This document shows, one piece after another, positions 51,787-60,971 of a stretch of DNA of 64,000 nucleotides. A program made the translations under genes and the position numbers. The stretch covers positions 1-64,000 of the forward strand of contig NZ_FMZX01000001.1 of the NCBI RefSeq assembly GCF_900101615.1, given 5' to 3'. Origin of the DNA: Belnapia rosea. Lineage in GTDB: Bacteria; Pseudomonadota; Alphaproteobacteria; Acetobacterales; Acetobacteraceae. Every line of letters begins with the position of its first letter. Position 1 is the first letter of the stretch. The notes beneath the pieces are model-generated. The model was not told the DNA's origin and made no database searches. It saw only the letters and a program-made list of their open reading frames with translations.

Positions 51787-52773
51787 TCAGCTCGCCACGA
51801 TGTTGAACTGGCGGGCGATGCTGGTCCAGACGGCGATGTCCTCCCGTATCAGCGTCACGAAATCCGCGCCGAGCGGCGGCGGGTTGCGCGGCAGCGTCAC
51901 CAGCTCCTCGCAGCGGGCGCGGAGCACGGGCGTCTCCAGCAGCTGCGGGATCAGCGCCGTCACCCGCTCAGCGATCGGCTGCGGCAGGCCCTTCGGCGCC
52001 GAGAGGCCGAGCCACTGGCTCGAGGTCAGCTTGCCGAAGCCCTGCTCGGCGAAGGTCGGGATGTCCGGCAGCTGCGCCAGGCGCCGCGGCGCGGACACGC
52101 CGAGGCAGCGCAGCGTGCCGTCCTTCAGCATGGCGACATTGGTGGTGATCGGGTCGATCATGCTCTCGATGTTGCCGGCCATCAGGTCCTGCATCGCCGG
52201 GGCGCTGCCGCGATAGGGGACGTGGTCGAGGTTGCGCGCCCCGGCCTCCGCGCCGAGCATGACGCCGAGCAGATGCGGCGCCGAGCCGATGCCGGAGGAG
52301 CCGTAGCGCACCGGCACCCGCCGCGCGGCCTCGAGATAGTCGGCCAGCGTCCTGTAGGGCGAGCTGGCCTTCACCAGCAACACGTTCGGCGCCTCCACCA
52401 GCATGCCGAGATGGGTGAAGTCACTGACCGGGTTGAAGGGCAGGGTGGGCAGCGTCGCGGTGGAGAAGACATGCACCGAGGCATGGCTGACGAGCAGGGT
52501 GTAGCCATCGGCCGGTGCCTTGGCGACGAAATCCGTGCCGATCACCCCGCCGGCGCCCGCCCTGTTCTCCACGACGACGGTCTGGCCGAGCGCCTGGGCA
52601 AGGGGCGGCGCGATCAGGCGCGAGATGGTATCGACCAGCCCGCCCGGGGGGAATTGCGCGACCAGGCGGATGGAGCCCCGGTTCGGCCAGCCATTCCCCT
52701 GCGCCTGGCCGATGCGGGGGAGGATGGTGGGGGCGGCGAGGCCGGCGGCGGCCAGAAGATGTCGGCGTTGCAT
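51787..52773 (-). CDS. Bug/TctC-family tripartite tricarboxylate transporter receptor
   Basis: A 328-residue periplasmic receptor with a leader (RRHLLAAAGLAAPTILPRIGQA). The mature WPNRGSIRLVAQFPPGGLVD, VVENRAGAGGVIGTDFVAKAPADG, GSSGIGSAPHLLGVML and HVPYRGSAPAMQDLMAG are standard Bug motifs. No TctA/TctB gene nearby. It converges on the deacetylase gene, with the two stops back to back in TGATCA. Ligand unknown, likely an organic acid. Confidence 0.92.
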   Translation of the reverse strand: MQRRHLLAAAGLAAPTILPRIGQAQGNGWPNRGSIRLVAQFPPGGLVDTISRLIAPPLAQALGQTVVVENRAGAGGVIGTDFVAKAPADGYTLLVSHASVHVFSTATLPTLPFNPVSDFTHLGMLVEAPNVLLVKASSPYRTLADYLEAARRVPVRYGSSGIGSAPHLLGVMLGAEAGARNLDHVPYRGSAPAMQDLMAGNIESMIDPITTNVAMLKDGTLRCLGVSAPRRLAQLPDIPTFAEQGFGKLTSSQWLGLSAPKGLPQPIAERVTALIPQLLETPVLRARCEELVTLPRNPPPLGADFVTLIREDIAVWTSIARQFNIVAS

Positions 52774-52890
52774 GCTCTGCGCTCCTTTGCGGCAGGGGCA
52801 GGGCTGCTTGCCTCAAGATGACGCAGCGGTAACCCGCGGCGCGGCCACATGCCCCCGTCCTGGCCGGACGGGAGCAAGCGGCGTGCCGGA

Positions 52891-54462
52891 TCAGGCCGCG
52901 ACGGCGCCGCTCCAAGGCGTCAGCGCGTCGCTGATGCCGGTGACCTCGCCGGCCGGCCCGCGCTGGATCAGGTTGGGGCAGGCGAAGTTCAGCGGCAGCA
53001 CGGCATGCTCGACGACGATCGGCGTGCCGGGCAGCGCGGCCAGCACCTCGGGCGAAAGGCGGCGGTCGGCGGTGACGCCCTCCGGGCCGGAGACGTCGAT
53101 GCGCGGATGGTGGGCCGCCGCCTCCGGGTCCATGCCGAATTCGGCGACGAAGGAGAGCAGCTGCAGCACGGCGGCCAGGATGCGCCGGCCGCCCGAGGCG
53201 CCCATGGCGATCTGCGGCTGGTCGCCCGCGGCGAGGATGACGGGCGACATGTTGGTCAGCGGCCGCTTGCCCGGGGCGATGGCATTGGGCGTGCCCGGCT
53301 GCGGGTCGAACCACATGACGCCGTTGTTCATCAGCACGCCGGAGCGCGGCAGGACGACGCGGCTGCCCATGGAGGAGAGCAGGGTGGTGGTCATCGCCAC
53401 CATCATGCCGTCTTTGTCGCAGGCGGTGAGGTGGGTGGTGCAGGTATCGGCGCCCTCCGGCTCGGCATCGCCGAGGCCGGCGAGGCGCTCGGCATAGGCG
53501 GCCTGCATGGCGCGGGCGAAGCTGCCATACCAGGCGGCGGAGGGTTCGGCGCCGAGCGGCACATCGGCCATCAGCTCCAGCACCCGGCGCATGGTGGGCG
53601 CGGCGGTGAGGCCGTTCGAGAGCATCAGCGTCCTGCCGCGCCACGGCACCGCGACGGCGGGCAGCACCCGCGCCCGGCAGCCGGCAAGGTCGGCGGCCGA
53701 GAGCACGCCGCCCATCTCGCGGATATCGGCGGCCATCTGCGCCGCGACCTCGCCCTCGTAGAAGTCGCGCAGCCCGGCCTGCTGCAGCCGCTCCAGCGTC
53801 GCCGGCAGGTTGCCGAGGGGGAAGAAGCCCGGCGCGCCCTGGTAGGGCGTCGTCGGCGGCAGGCCGTTTGGCAGGTAGATGCGTGCGCTTTCGGGATAGA
53901 GGCGCAGCACGCTGGCCGAGCTTGCCACCTTCAGCGTGGTGTACCAGTCGGCCGGCAGGCCGCGCCGGGCCAGGGCGACGGCCGGTGCCAGCACCTCGCG
54001 GATCGGCAGCCGCCCGTGCCGCTCATGCAGCAGCGCATAGCCGGCGACGGAGGAGGGGATGACGAAGGAGAGCGGGCCGTGGATGTTGCGGTCGCCCTCC
54101 ACCTCCGGCCAGGAGAAGAGGTCCTGCTTCATCCGCCCGGTCAGCGGGAAGGCCGAGGCATCGAGCCCCGCCGGCGCCACCGGGCCGAAATCGATGGTCT
54201 CGGCCGGCGCCATGCCGGGCTTCATCACCTGCGCGAAGCCGATGCCGCCGAGGCCGCTGTTCCAGGGCTCCAGCGTGGCGAGGGCGAAGGCGGTGGCGAC
54301 GGCGGCATCGGCCGCGGTGCCGCCCGCCTCCAGCATCGCCGCGCCGGCCTCGGCCGCCACCTTCACCTGGGAGACGACCATCCCGCCCGCGCCCCGCGCC
54401 GCCGGCTTGTGCAGGGACCAGTTCTGGGTGACGTGCTCGGGAAGGCGGTAGGCATCCGTCAT
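52891..54462 (-). CDS. Gamma-glutamyltransferase family protein
   Basis: A 523-residue Ntn-hydrolase proenzyme. Autocleavage and catalysis are at the Thr in GADTCTTHLTACDKDGMMVA, with the conserved SxxGS loop in LLSSMGSRVVLP. The large-subunit part starts GMVVSQVKVAAEAGAAML and has LGGIGFAQV. No signal peptide is seen, so it may be cytosolic, unlike E. coli Ggt. It cuts gamma-glutamyl bonds. ATG 54462 was chosen over a low-complexity longer frame. A GntR-family regulator lies just upstream on the same strand. Confidence 0.9.
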   Translation of the reverse strand: MTDAYRLPEHVTQNWSLHKPAARGAGGMVVSQVKVAAEAGAAMLEAGGTAADAAVATAFALATLEPWNSGLGGIGFAQVMKPGMAPAETIDFGPVAPAGLDASAFPLTGRMKQDLFSWPEVEGDRNIHGPLSFVIPSSVAGYALLHERHGRLPIREVLAPAVALARRGLPADWYTTLKVASSASVLRLYPESARIYLPNGLPPTTPYQGAPGFFPLGNLPATLERLQQAGLRDFYEGEVAAQMAADIREMGGVLSAADLAGCRARVLPAVAVPWRGRTLMLSNGLTAAPTMRRVLELMADVPLGAEPSAAWYGSFARAMQAAYAERLAGLGDAEPEGADTCTTHLTACDKDGMMVAMTTTLLSSMGSRVVLPRSGVLMNNGVMWFDPQPGTPNAIAPGKRPLTNMSPVILAAGDQPQIAMGASGGRRILAAVLQLLSFVAEFGMDPEAAAHHPRIDVSGPEGVTADRRLSPEVLAALPGTPIVVEHAVLPLNFACPNLIQRGPAGEVTGISDALTPWSGAVAA

Positions 54463-54532
54463 GGGGGGTACTCCGGGGATCGGCTTCGTCGCATCGTCCT
54501 GCCGACGCGGCGCCCCGGCAACCCCCGATGCT

Positions 54533-55285
54533 CTACAGGCCGGCCGGCGGCTTGCGGCGTTCCGCGACCACCGCCTCGAAATCGAAGTCGAGGTGCCAGT
54601 CCATATGGGCCTCGAGCGCGGCGAGCGCATCCGCCTCGTCCCCGGCGGCGAGGGCGGCGATGATCTGCTGGTGTCCGGCAGCGGGCGCCTCGCTGGGTGC
54701 GGTCTGGCGCGCCAGGCCCCAGATCACCGCCAGCTGGCGGGCGAGGCCCTGCCACAGCGCGAGCAGCGGGGCATTGCCGGAGAGGCGGCAGAGCTCGGCA
54801 TGGAACTCGCCATCGGCGAGCACGATGAGGGCCGGGTCGTCGAGCCGGCAGGCCTGGTCATAGCCGAGGGCCGCGGCTTCGAGCGCGGCGAAGCGCGCGG
54901 CGGGGCCTGGCTGGCGCAGCGCCTCGCGTATCGCCAGGGATTCCAGCGCGAGGCGGACGCGCATCAGCGCGGCGACGCCGGCATTCGTCACCTGCATCAG
55001 CCGCATGCCCTTGTAGGGCGTGCTGACGACGATGCCCTGGCTCTCCAGCAGGCGGAGCGCCTCCCGCACCGGGACGCGGCTGATGCCGAGGTCGCGGGCG
55101 ATCTCCGCCTCGACGAGGCGGTCGCCGGGAAGGAACAGGCCGCGGGCGGCGGCGGCGACGATGGACTCCGCCGCCTGCTCGACCATGGTGCGCGGCTGGA
55201 CGGGCAAGAGGCGCCGGGGTTCTACCAGGGCGATGACCAAGCTGTCCGGCGCGTCTTGCCGCGGCCGGTGGTCCGGAACTGCCAC
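54533..55285 (-). CDS. GntR/FadR-family transcriptional regulator (FCD domain)
   Basis: A 250-residue regulator. The winged-helix DNA-binding domain covers about 40-110 (GLFLPGDRLVEAEIARDLGISRVPVREALRLL), and the FCD ligand domain follows with ESLAIREALR, EFHAELCRLSGN and HQQIIAALAAGDEADALAALEAHM. It should respond to a small carboxylate. Start GTG 55285 or ATG 55186. It lies upstream of the gamma-glutamyltransferase gene and divergent from the thioesterase gene, with a palindrome between (55314-55328). Confidence 0.9.
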   Translation of the reverse strand: MAVPDHRPRQDAPDSLVIALVEPRRLLPVQPRTMVEQAAESIVAAAARGLFLPGDRLVEAEIARDLGISRVPVREALRLLESQGIVVSTPYKGMRLMQVTNAGVAALMRVRLALESLAIREALRQPGPAARFAALEAAALGYDQACRLDDPALIVLADGEFHAELCRLSGNAPLLALWQGLARQLAVIWGLARQTAPSEAPAAGHQQIIAALAAGDEADALAALEAHMDWHLDFDFEAVVAERRKPPAGL

Positions 55286-55313
55286 GTGTGATCCCCGTAT
55301 GATCGCGAAGAAC

Positions 55314-55328
55314 TGAAGTTTAAATTCA
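55314..55328. promoter_or_regulatory. Palindromic candidate operator in an AT-rich divergent spacer
   Basis: TGAAGTT-T-AAATTCA has 7-base arms with one mismatch, 29 bases upstream of the GntR gene start. The 186-base spacer (55286-55471) is markedly AT-rich compared with the window and also holds TTGATT...TTATTC with 17-base spacing as a possible promoter for the thioesterase gene. The site would suit autoregulation by the GntR protein. Confidence 0.4.
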
Positions 55329-55471
55329 ACCTGTTGGTTTGGGAAGATCGATCACGGATTGATTGTCGCAAAACGGGTGATTTATTCCGAATTATTACCG
55401 AATACGACAGGCTGTCAACATCTCCCCCCTCGCGCGCCGCTGTGCCAGGCTGCCCGAGAGGGGGAAACGCC

Positions 55472-55915
55472 ATGCCGGATGCCGTGGATGGAGCCGAATT
55501 CGGGATCGAGGGGGGCTGGGCCGTCACCCGGCGCCACCGAATCCGCTGGTCCGAATGCGATCAGTACGCCCATGCCAACAACACGGCCTATCTCACCCTC
55601 TGCGAGGACCTCCGGGTCTCGCACTGGCTCTCGCTCGGTGGCCGATTCGCCATCGGTGAGCCGGGGCCGGTCGTGGGGCAGATGGAGGTGCGCTACCTCC
55701 GCCCGCTCGCCTTCGACGACGAGGTGGCGGTGACGATGCGGCCGGGGACGCTCCGCCGCAGCAGCCTGACGCATGACTATGCGATCTGGAAGGGTGGCCT
55801 CGTCTTCACCTGCCGCGCGGTGCTGGTGCTGGTCCGCCATGGCAGCGGCGAGAAGGTGCCGATCCCGCCCGCCATGCGCGCCGCGCTGCTGGCGCAGGGC
55901 GCGACGGAGGAATAG
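55472..55915 (+). CDS. 4-hydroxybenzoyl-CoA thioesterase family (hot-dog fold) protein
   Basis: A 147-residue hot-dog fold thioesterase. RRHRIRWSECDQYAHANNTAYLTL contains the catalytic Asp (CDQYAHANN), then VGQMEVRYLRPLAFDDEVAV and VFTCRAVLVLVRHG. It hydrolyses an acyl-CoA; the chain is unknown. ATG 55472 has GAGAGGGGG upstream, which decides it over an upstream start in the spacer. Possibly controlled by the divergent GntR protein. Confidence 0.85.
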   Translation: MPDAVDGAEFGIEGGWAVTRRHRIRWSECDQYAHANNTAYLTLCEDLRVSHWLSLGGRFAIGEPGPVVGQMEVRYLRPLAFDDEVAVTMRPGTLRRSSLTHDYAIWKGGLVFTCRAVLVLVRHGSGEKVPIPPAMRAALLAQGATEE

Positions 55916-55966
55916 CCACCCCATCCCTGCCATCCGCAGGCGGCGCCCGGCGGACGGGGCGGGACA

Positions 55967-56359
55967 CTACATCGCCACCACCAGGTCGATCTCGACCAGC
56001 GCGCCGACGGCGAGCCCGGTGACGCCGACGCAGGTCCGCCCCGGCAGCCCGCCCGGCGGGAAGCTCGCCTCCCAGATCGCGTTCATCGCCGCATAGTCCC
56101 GGGCGAATTCGGTGAGGTAGACGCGGGCGAAGACCGTCCGCTCCCAGGCGGCGCCGCAGCCGGCGAGCACGGTCCTGAGGTTCCCGATCACCTGCCGTGT
56201 CTGCGCCTCGATCCCACCCTCGACCATGCGGTGGCCGCCGCCGGGCAGGGTCGGCATCTGCCCGGTGACGAAGAGGAAATCGCCGGCCCGCACCGCATGG
56301 CTGAAGGGGGCGACGCGCTCCGGCGCATCCGGCAGAAGGAAGCGGGCGATCTCCAGCAC
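55967..56359 (-). CDS. RidA/YjgF/RutC-family protein
   Basis: A 130-residue RidA-family protein: PFSHAVRAGDFLFVTGQMPTLPGG, EAQTRQVIGNLRTVLAGCGA, VFARVYLTEFARDYAAMN, and the C-terminal FPPGGLPGRTCVGVTGLAVGALVEIDLVV with the conserved Arg. It deaminates enamine/imine intermediates; relatives include RutC. GTG 56359 lies four bases after the dehydrogenase stop, so the two are one unit. It could serve the diaminopropionate lyase nearby, whose product is an aminoacrylate. Confidence 0.92.
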   Translation of the reverse strand: MLEIARFLLPDAPERVAPFSHAVRAGDFLFVTGQMPTLPGGGHRMVEGGIEAQTRQVIGNLRTVLAGCGAAWERTVFARVYLTEFARDYAAMNAIWEASFPPGGLPGRTCVGVTGLAVGALVEIDLVVAM

Positions 56360-56363
56360 TGGG

Positions 56364-57350
56364 CTACAGGCCCCGCTCGGCGCGGGTCGCCGCCAGGTCG
56401 TCCTCGATGAATCCCTGGATGATCTCCTCGAGCGATTCCTGCTCGGAGAAGCCGAGCAGGCGCCGCGCCCGCTCGGCGGTGAAGCTGGCCGGCCAGCCGC
56501 CGACGATCGCCTCGATCGCCGGGTCCGGCGCATGCTTCACCAGGGCCCGCGCCTCCGGGCCGGCGACGCTTTCGAGCGCGCTCAGCATCAGCCCGACGGT
56601 CGCGCTCCGCCCCGGCGGGTTGATGCCGCGGTCGGGGCCGAGCGGCGCGGTGTCCATCGTCATCGCATGCAGGAACCAGTCGATGGCGCGGCGCGGCGAG
56701 CAGATCCAGACGGCGAATTCCTCCGGCACCGGCAGCTCGGTCGAGAGGCCGAGCAGCGGCTCGCGCAGGATGGCCGAGACGAAGGAGGAGGCCGCCTTGT
56801 TCGGCCGGCCCGGCCGGACGATCACCGTCGGCAGGCGGATGCTGACGGCATCGAGCATGCCGCGCCGCGAGGCATCCTGCAGCAGCAGCTCGGCCGCCGC
56901 CTTCTCGGCGCCATAGCTGTTGCCGGGCACCTGCCGCGCGTCATCCTCCAGCCGCGCCTCCTGCCCGCCGCCGAAGCTGGCGACGGAGGATGTGAAGACC
57001 ACCCGCGGCGCGGCGGACAGGCGCCGGCAGGCCTCGATCACCGCCAGCGTGCCGTGCAGGTTCACCTTGAGGCCGAGGTCGTAATCCGCCTCGGCCTGGG
57101 CGGAGACGACGGCGGCGAGATGCACCACCACCCGCGTCCCCGCCGGGATGGCGGCGGCGACCTGCGCCGGATCCGCCACGTCGCCGCCGAGGCAGCGGAC
57201 GGGGAAGGGCGCCTCCATCGCCGGCGGCGCCTGCAGGTCGAAGAGGGTGAGGCCGGTGATCGCCTCGTCGCCGAGCGCCCCGTCCTGCGCCAGCCGTGCC
57301 GCCAGCTTGCGGCCGAGGAACCCGCCCCCGCCCAGGATCGTGATCTGCAT
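56364..57350 (-). CDS. denD: NAD-dependent epimerase/dehydratase, D-erythronate dehydrogenase (DenD)-like
   Basis: A 328-residue extended SDR: ITILGGGGFLGRKLAARLAQDG, VVHLAAVVSAQAEADYDLGLKVN, a catalytic Ser-Tyr-Lys set in FTSSVASFGG and NSYGAEKAAAELLL, then SIRLPTVIVRPGRPNKAASSFVS. The last two strings are hallmarks of DenD, which oxidises D-erythronate (or L-threonate relatives) at C2. Usually a kinase and aldolase follow; none is here, and a RidA gene follows instead. So the name is by family resemblance. Confidence 0.82.
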   Translation of the reverse strand: MQITILGGGGFLGRKLAARLAQDGALGDEAITGLTLFDLQAPPAMEAPFPVRCLGGDVADPAQVAAAIPAGTRVVVHLAAVVSAQAEADYDLGLKVNLHGTLAVIEACRRLSAAPRVVFTSSVASFGGGQEARLEDDARQVPGNSYGAEKAAAELLLQDASRRGMLDAVSIRLPTVIVRPGRPNKAASSFVSAILREPLLGLSTELPVPEEFAVWICSPRRAIDWFLHAMTMDTAPLGPDRGINPPGRSATVGLMLSALESVAGPEARALVKHAPDPAIEAIVGGWPASFTAERARRLLGFSEQESLEEIIQGFIEDDLAATRAERGL

Positions 57351-57449
57351 GGCGCTCTCCCGTTTGTGCCCGCGAAGATGTCGCGCCGCCGACCGGCGGG
57401 TGCAAGCGGCCAGTAGCGGGCCGCGTGGGGCCGCGCGATAACGCCGGCC

Positions 57450-58613
57450 ATGAGCATCCCGAACCGCCCCTTCCGCCTCATCCTCAACCGCCATGTCGGC
57501 ACGCCGGGCGTGGTCGTGCTGCCGGAAGGCGGCTTCCGCCGCGCCCGTGAGGAGATCACCGGCTGGGAGGGCTATGCCCCGACGCCGCTGGTGCCGCTGG
57601 AGGAGGTGGCGCGGGCCGCCCGCGTGGCCGCCGTGCATTGGAAGGACGAGGGCGGGCGCTTCGGCCTCGGCAGCTTCAAGGCGCTGGGCGGGGCCTATGC
57701 CGTGATGCGGCTGCTGCAGGCGGAGCTCGCCCGGCGGGGCGTGGCCAATGCGGCGACCGGGGCCGAGCTCACCACCGGCACCTATAAGGAGGCCACGGGC
57801 GCCATCACCGTCACCTGCGCGACCGATGGCAACCATGGGCGGAGCGTTGCCTGGGGGGCGGGGCGGTTCGGCGCCCGCTGCGTGATCTTCGTGCATGAGG
57901 GGGTGAGCCAGGGGCGGCGCGACGCCATCGCCGCCTATGGCGCCGAGATCCGCGTGGTGCCGGGCACCTATGACGATGCCGTCCGCGCCGCCCAGCGCGA
58001 GGCCAACGACCGGGGCTGGTTCGTCGTCTCCGACACCTCCTATGCCGGCTATACCGAGGTGCCGCGCGACGTGATGCAGGGCTACCGGCTGATGGCCGAG
58101 GAGGCCGCCGAGTCGATCCCCGCGCCGCCCACCCATGTCTTCATCCAGGGCGGCGTCGGCGGGCTGGCGGCGGCCGTCTCGGTGCAGATGCGCGCCCGCT
58201 ACGGGCTCGACGGCCCGCGCATCATCGTGGTCGAGCCGGAGCGGGCGGCCTGCCTGATGGCCAGCGCCGAGGCGGGGGAGGCCACCTCCATCGAGGGCGA
58301 TCTCGATACGCTGATGGCCGGCCTCGCCTGCGGCGAGCCGAGCCTGCTCGCCTGGCAGGAGCTGGAGCGGGCCGGCTTCGCCTTCATGTCCATCCCCGAT
58401 GCCAGCGCCGTCGATGCCATGCGGCTGCTGGCCCGGCGCCAGCCGAAGCTGGTGGCCGGGGAGAGCGCCGTCGCCGGCCTGGCCGGGATGCTGCTGGCGG
58501 CGCGGGAGCCCTTCTCGCGGTCCGCGCTCGGCCTGGGTGCCGAGAGCCGCATCCTCCTCTTCGGGACCGAGGGCGCGACCGACCCGGAGCTCTACGCAAA
58601 GCTGACCGCCTAG
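57450..58613 (+). CDS. dpaL: Diaminopropionate ammonia-lyase
   Basis: A 387-residue fold-type II PLP enzyme. Lys in RFGLGSFKALGGAYAV binds PLP, TCATDGNHGRSVAWGAGRFG and the phosphate loop IQGGVGGLAAAVS follow, and SDTSYAGYTEVPRDVMQGY is specific to the diaminopropionate lyases. It turns 2,3-diaminopropionate to pyruvate and ammonia. It is divergent from the DenD-RidA unit; RidA could remove its aminoacrylate product. The promoter spacer (57351-57449) holds no clear site. Confidence 0.9.
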   Translation: MSIPNRPFRLILNRHVGTPGVVVLPEGGFRRAREEITGWEGYAPTPLVPLEEVARAARVAAVHWKDEGGRFGLGSFKALGGAYAVMRLLQAELARRGVANAATGAELTTGTYKEATGAITVTCATDGNHGRSVAWGAGRFGARCVIFVHEGVSQGRRDAIAAYGAEIRVVPGTYDDAVRAAQREANDRGWFVVSDTSYAGYTEVPRDVMQGYRLMAEEAAESIPAPPTHVFIQGGVGGLAAAVSVQMRARYGLDGPRIIVVEPERAACLMASAEAGEATSIEGDLDTLMAGLACGEPSLLAWQELERAGFAFMSIPDASAVDAMRLLARRQPKLVAGESAVAGLAGMLLAAREPFSRSALGLGAESRILLFGTEGATDPELYAKLTA

Positions 58614-58645
58614 TTGGCTTGCCGCGCCACACGAGCTTCATCTAT

Positions 58646-58663
58646 CTGTCACAGGACTGGCAC
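58646..58663 (+). promoter_or_regulatory. Pho-box-like direct repeats upstream of ugpBAEC
   Basis: CTGTCAC (58646-58652) and CTGGCAC (58657-58663) are spaced as 11-base direct repeats, with a weaker third unit GCTTCAT at 58635-58641. The consensus is CTGTCAT repeated every 11 bases. The box ends 66 bases before the ugpB ATG, on the coding strand. PhoB control of ugp is established in other proteobacteria, which supports the call. Confidence 0.65.
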
Positions 58664-58729
58664 GGAGCCGCAACCTGGCGCCGCTACCTCGCGGCCCCGG
58701 TAACGAGATCGATTGGGAGAAGTCACGCC

Positions 58730-60079
58730 ATGAGGCGCCGTTTCCTGGCCCAGGCCAGCCTGGCCGCCGCGGCCATTGCCGCCACGCGCAGCCGCCCCGC
58801 CGCCGCCCAGGCGCCGGTCGAGATCCAGTTCTGGCACGGCCTGCCGCAGCCGCTCGGCGGCCAGCTCGAGCAGATCGTGGCCGGCTTCAACGCCTCCCAG
58901 GCGGGGGTGAAGGTGGTGCCCTCCTTCCGCGGCTCCTATCCGGAGACGATGGTGGCGGCGATCGCCGCCTTCCGCGCCAATGCCGCGCCGCATGTGGTGC
59001 AGATGTTCGAGGTCGGCACCGGCACGATGATGGCGGCCGGCCGCGCGGTGAAGCCGGTGCACGAGCTGCTGTCGGAGGCGGGCGTCACCATCGACTTCAA
59101 CGACTACCTGCCGGCGGTGCGCGGCTACTACCAGGCCTCGGACGGGCGGCAGATGAGCATGCCGTTCAACAGCTCCACCGCCGTGATGTGGTACAACAAG
59201 GACCACTTCAAGCGGGCCGGGCTGAACCCCGAGGCGCCGCCCAAGACCTGGGAGGAGGTGGCCGAGGCCCTCAAGAAGCTGAAGGCCGCCGGCATCGCCA
59301 GCCCGATGACCACCTCCTGGCCCGCCTGGATCCAGGTGGAGCAGGTCTCGGCCATCCACAACGTCCCGCTGGCCAGCCTCGGCAACGGCTTCGACGGGCT
59401 CGGCGCCACCATGCAGGTGAACAACCCGCTGATGGTGCGCCACATGAACAACCTGATCGCCTGGCAGCGGGACGGGCTGTTCAAGTATGGCGGGCGGGAC
59501 AATGCGCCGGACGCGCTCTTCCCCGCCGGCGAGGTCAGCATCGCCATGGCCTCCTCCGGCCTCCGCTCCCGCATCACGCGCGAGGCGCGCTTCGAGTGGG
59601 GCACGGCCATGCTGCCCTATTACGGCGACGTCGCCGGGGCGCCGCACAACAGCATCATCGGTGGCGCCAGCTTCTGGGCGCTGAACCGTGGCCCGCAGGG
59701 CGGGCGCAACGCCGCGGAATGGAAGGGCGTGGCGGAGTTCTACCGCTATCTCAGCAACCCCGAGATCGACGCCAAGTGGCATATGGAGACCGGCTATGTC
59801 CCGGTCCGCCGCGCCAGCTACCAGGTGGCGAAGTCTGCCGGCTTCTACGAGAAGAACCCCGGCTCCGACGTGCCGATCGAGCAGCTGCTGCGGGGCGGGG
59901 AGATGACGCCGAACACCCGGGGCATCCGCCTCGGCGGCTATGTCGAGATCCGCAACATCGTCCAGGAGGAGATGGAGAAGTCCTTCCAGGGCCAGCAGAA
60001 CGGCCAGCAGGCGATGGATGCCGTCGTCCAGCGCGGCAATGCCGTGCTGCGGAATTTCGAGCGGCAGAACCGCGGCTGA
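58730..60079 (+). CDS. ugpB: sn-Glycerol-3-phosphate ABC transporter substrate-binding protein
   Basis: A 449-residue family 1 extracellular binding protein. Signal: [25 protein letters not shown] (twin-arginine-like RRR-F-L). The mature part begins [20 protein letters not shown], as in UgpB, with [20 protein letters not shown] and a C-terminal [21 protein letters not shown]. It binds glycerol-3-phosphate or glycerophosphodiesters in the periplasm. The frame is open further upstream but ATG 58730 gives the leader. It heads a complete BAEC operon behind a Pho-box-like site. Confidence 0.93.
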   Translation: MRRRFLAQASLAAAAIAATRSRPAAAQAPVEIQFWHGLPQPLGGQLEQIVAGFNASQAGVKVVPSFRGSYPETMVAAIAAFRANAAPHVVQMFEVGTGTMMAAGRAVKPVHELLSEAGVTIDFNDYLPAVRGYYQASDGRQMSMPFNSSTAVMWYNKDHFKRAGLNPEAPPKTWEEVAEALKKLKAAGIASPMTTSWPAWIQVEQVSAIHNVPLASLGNGFDGLGATMQVNNPLMVRHMNNLIAWQRDGLFKYGGRDNAPDALFPAGEVSIAMASSGLRSRITREARFEWGTAMLPYYGDVAGAPHNSIIGGASFWALNRGPQGGRNAAEWKGVAEFYRYLSNPEIDAKWHMETGYVPVRRASYQVAKSAGFYEKNPGSDVPIEQLLRGGEMTPNTRGIRLGGYVEIRNIVQEEMEKSFQGQQNGQQAMDAVVQRGNAVLRNFERQNRG

Positions 60080-60092
60080 TCAGGAACGCGCC

Positions 60093-60971
60093 GTGCGCAA
60101 GACCATCTTCAAGGGCACGGCGCTGCCGCTGCTGCTGCTCGCGCCGCAGCTCGTCATCACCGCCATCTTCTTCCTCTGGCCGGCGGGGGCCGCCATCTGG
60201 CAGTCCCTGCTGCAGGAGGATCCCTGGGGCACCCGGTCGGAATTCGTCGGCCTCCGCAATTTCGCCGAGGTCCTGGCGGAGCCGGAATGGCGCGGCGCGG
60301 CCTGGAACACGCTGCTCTTCTCGACCTCGGTCGCGGTGCTCGCGATGGGCACCGCGCTCTTCCTCGCGGTGCAGGCGGACAAGTCGATCCGCGGGGCCAA
60401 CCTCTACCGCACCCTGCTGATCTGGCCCTATGCGGTGGCGCCGGCCGTCGCCGCCGTGCTCTGGCTGTTTCTCTTCCACCCCTCGATCGGGCTGGTCGGG
60501 CGGGCGCTGAACCAGGCGGGCCTCGCCTGGGACTACAAGCTGAACGGCAACCAGGCGATGCTGCTGGTGATCGTCGCGGCGGCCTGGAAGCAGGTAAGCT
60601 ACAATTTCATCTTCTTCCTCGCCGGGCTGCAATCCATCCCGCGCGCGGTGCTGGAGGCGGCGGCGATCGACGGGGCGAAGCCGGTGCGGCGCTTCTGGAC
60701 CATCATCCTGCCGCTGCTCTCGCCGACCGCCTTCTTCCTGCTCGTCGTCAACCTCGTCTACGCCTTCTTCGACACCTTCGGCGTCATCCATGCGCTGACC
60801 GGCGGCGGGCCGGGCAAGGCGACGGAGACGCTGATCTACAAGGTCTATGTCGAGGGCGTGCAGAACGTGAACCTGGGCAGCTCCTCCGCCCAGTCGGTGA
60901 TCCTCATGGTCCTCGTCATCGCGCTGACGGCGGTGCAATTCCGCTTCATCGAGCGCAAGGTGCATTACTGA
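60093..60971 (+). CDS. ugpA: Glycerol-3-phosphate ABC transporter permease A
   Basis: A 292-residue permease with six TM helices ([21 protein letters not shown] at the N terminus). The ATPase-contact EAA loop reads [23 protein letters not shown], and [19 protein letters not shown] is the UgpA tail. Start GTG 60093, with CAGGAACGC upstream, 13 bases after ugpB. Its TGA overlaps the ugpE ATG (TGATG). Confidence 0.92.
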   Translation: MRKTIFKGTALPLLLLAPQLVITAIFFLWPAGAAIWQSLLQEDPWGTRSEFVGLRNFAEVLAEPEWRGAAWNTLLFSTSVAVLAMGTALFLAVQADKSIRGANLYRTLLIWPYAVAPAVAAVLWLFLFHPSIGLVGRALNQAGLAWDYKLNGNQAMLLVIVAAAWKQVSYNFIFFLAGLQSIPRAVLEAAAIDGAKPVRRFWTIILPLLSPTAFFLLVVNLVYAFFDTFGVIHALTGGGPGKATETLIYKVYVEGVQNVNLGSSSAQSVILMVLVIALTAVQFRFIERKVHY

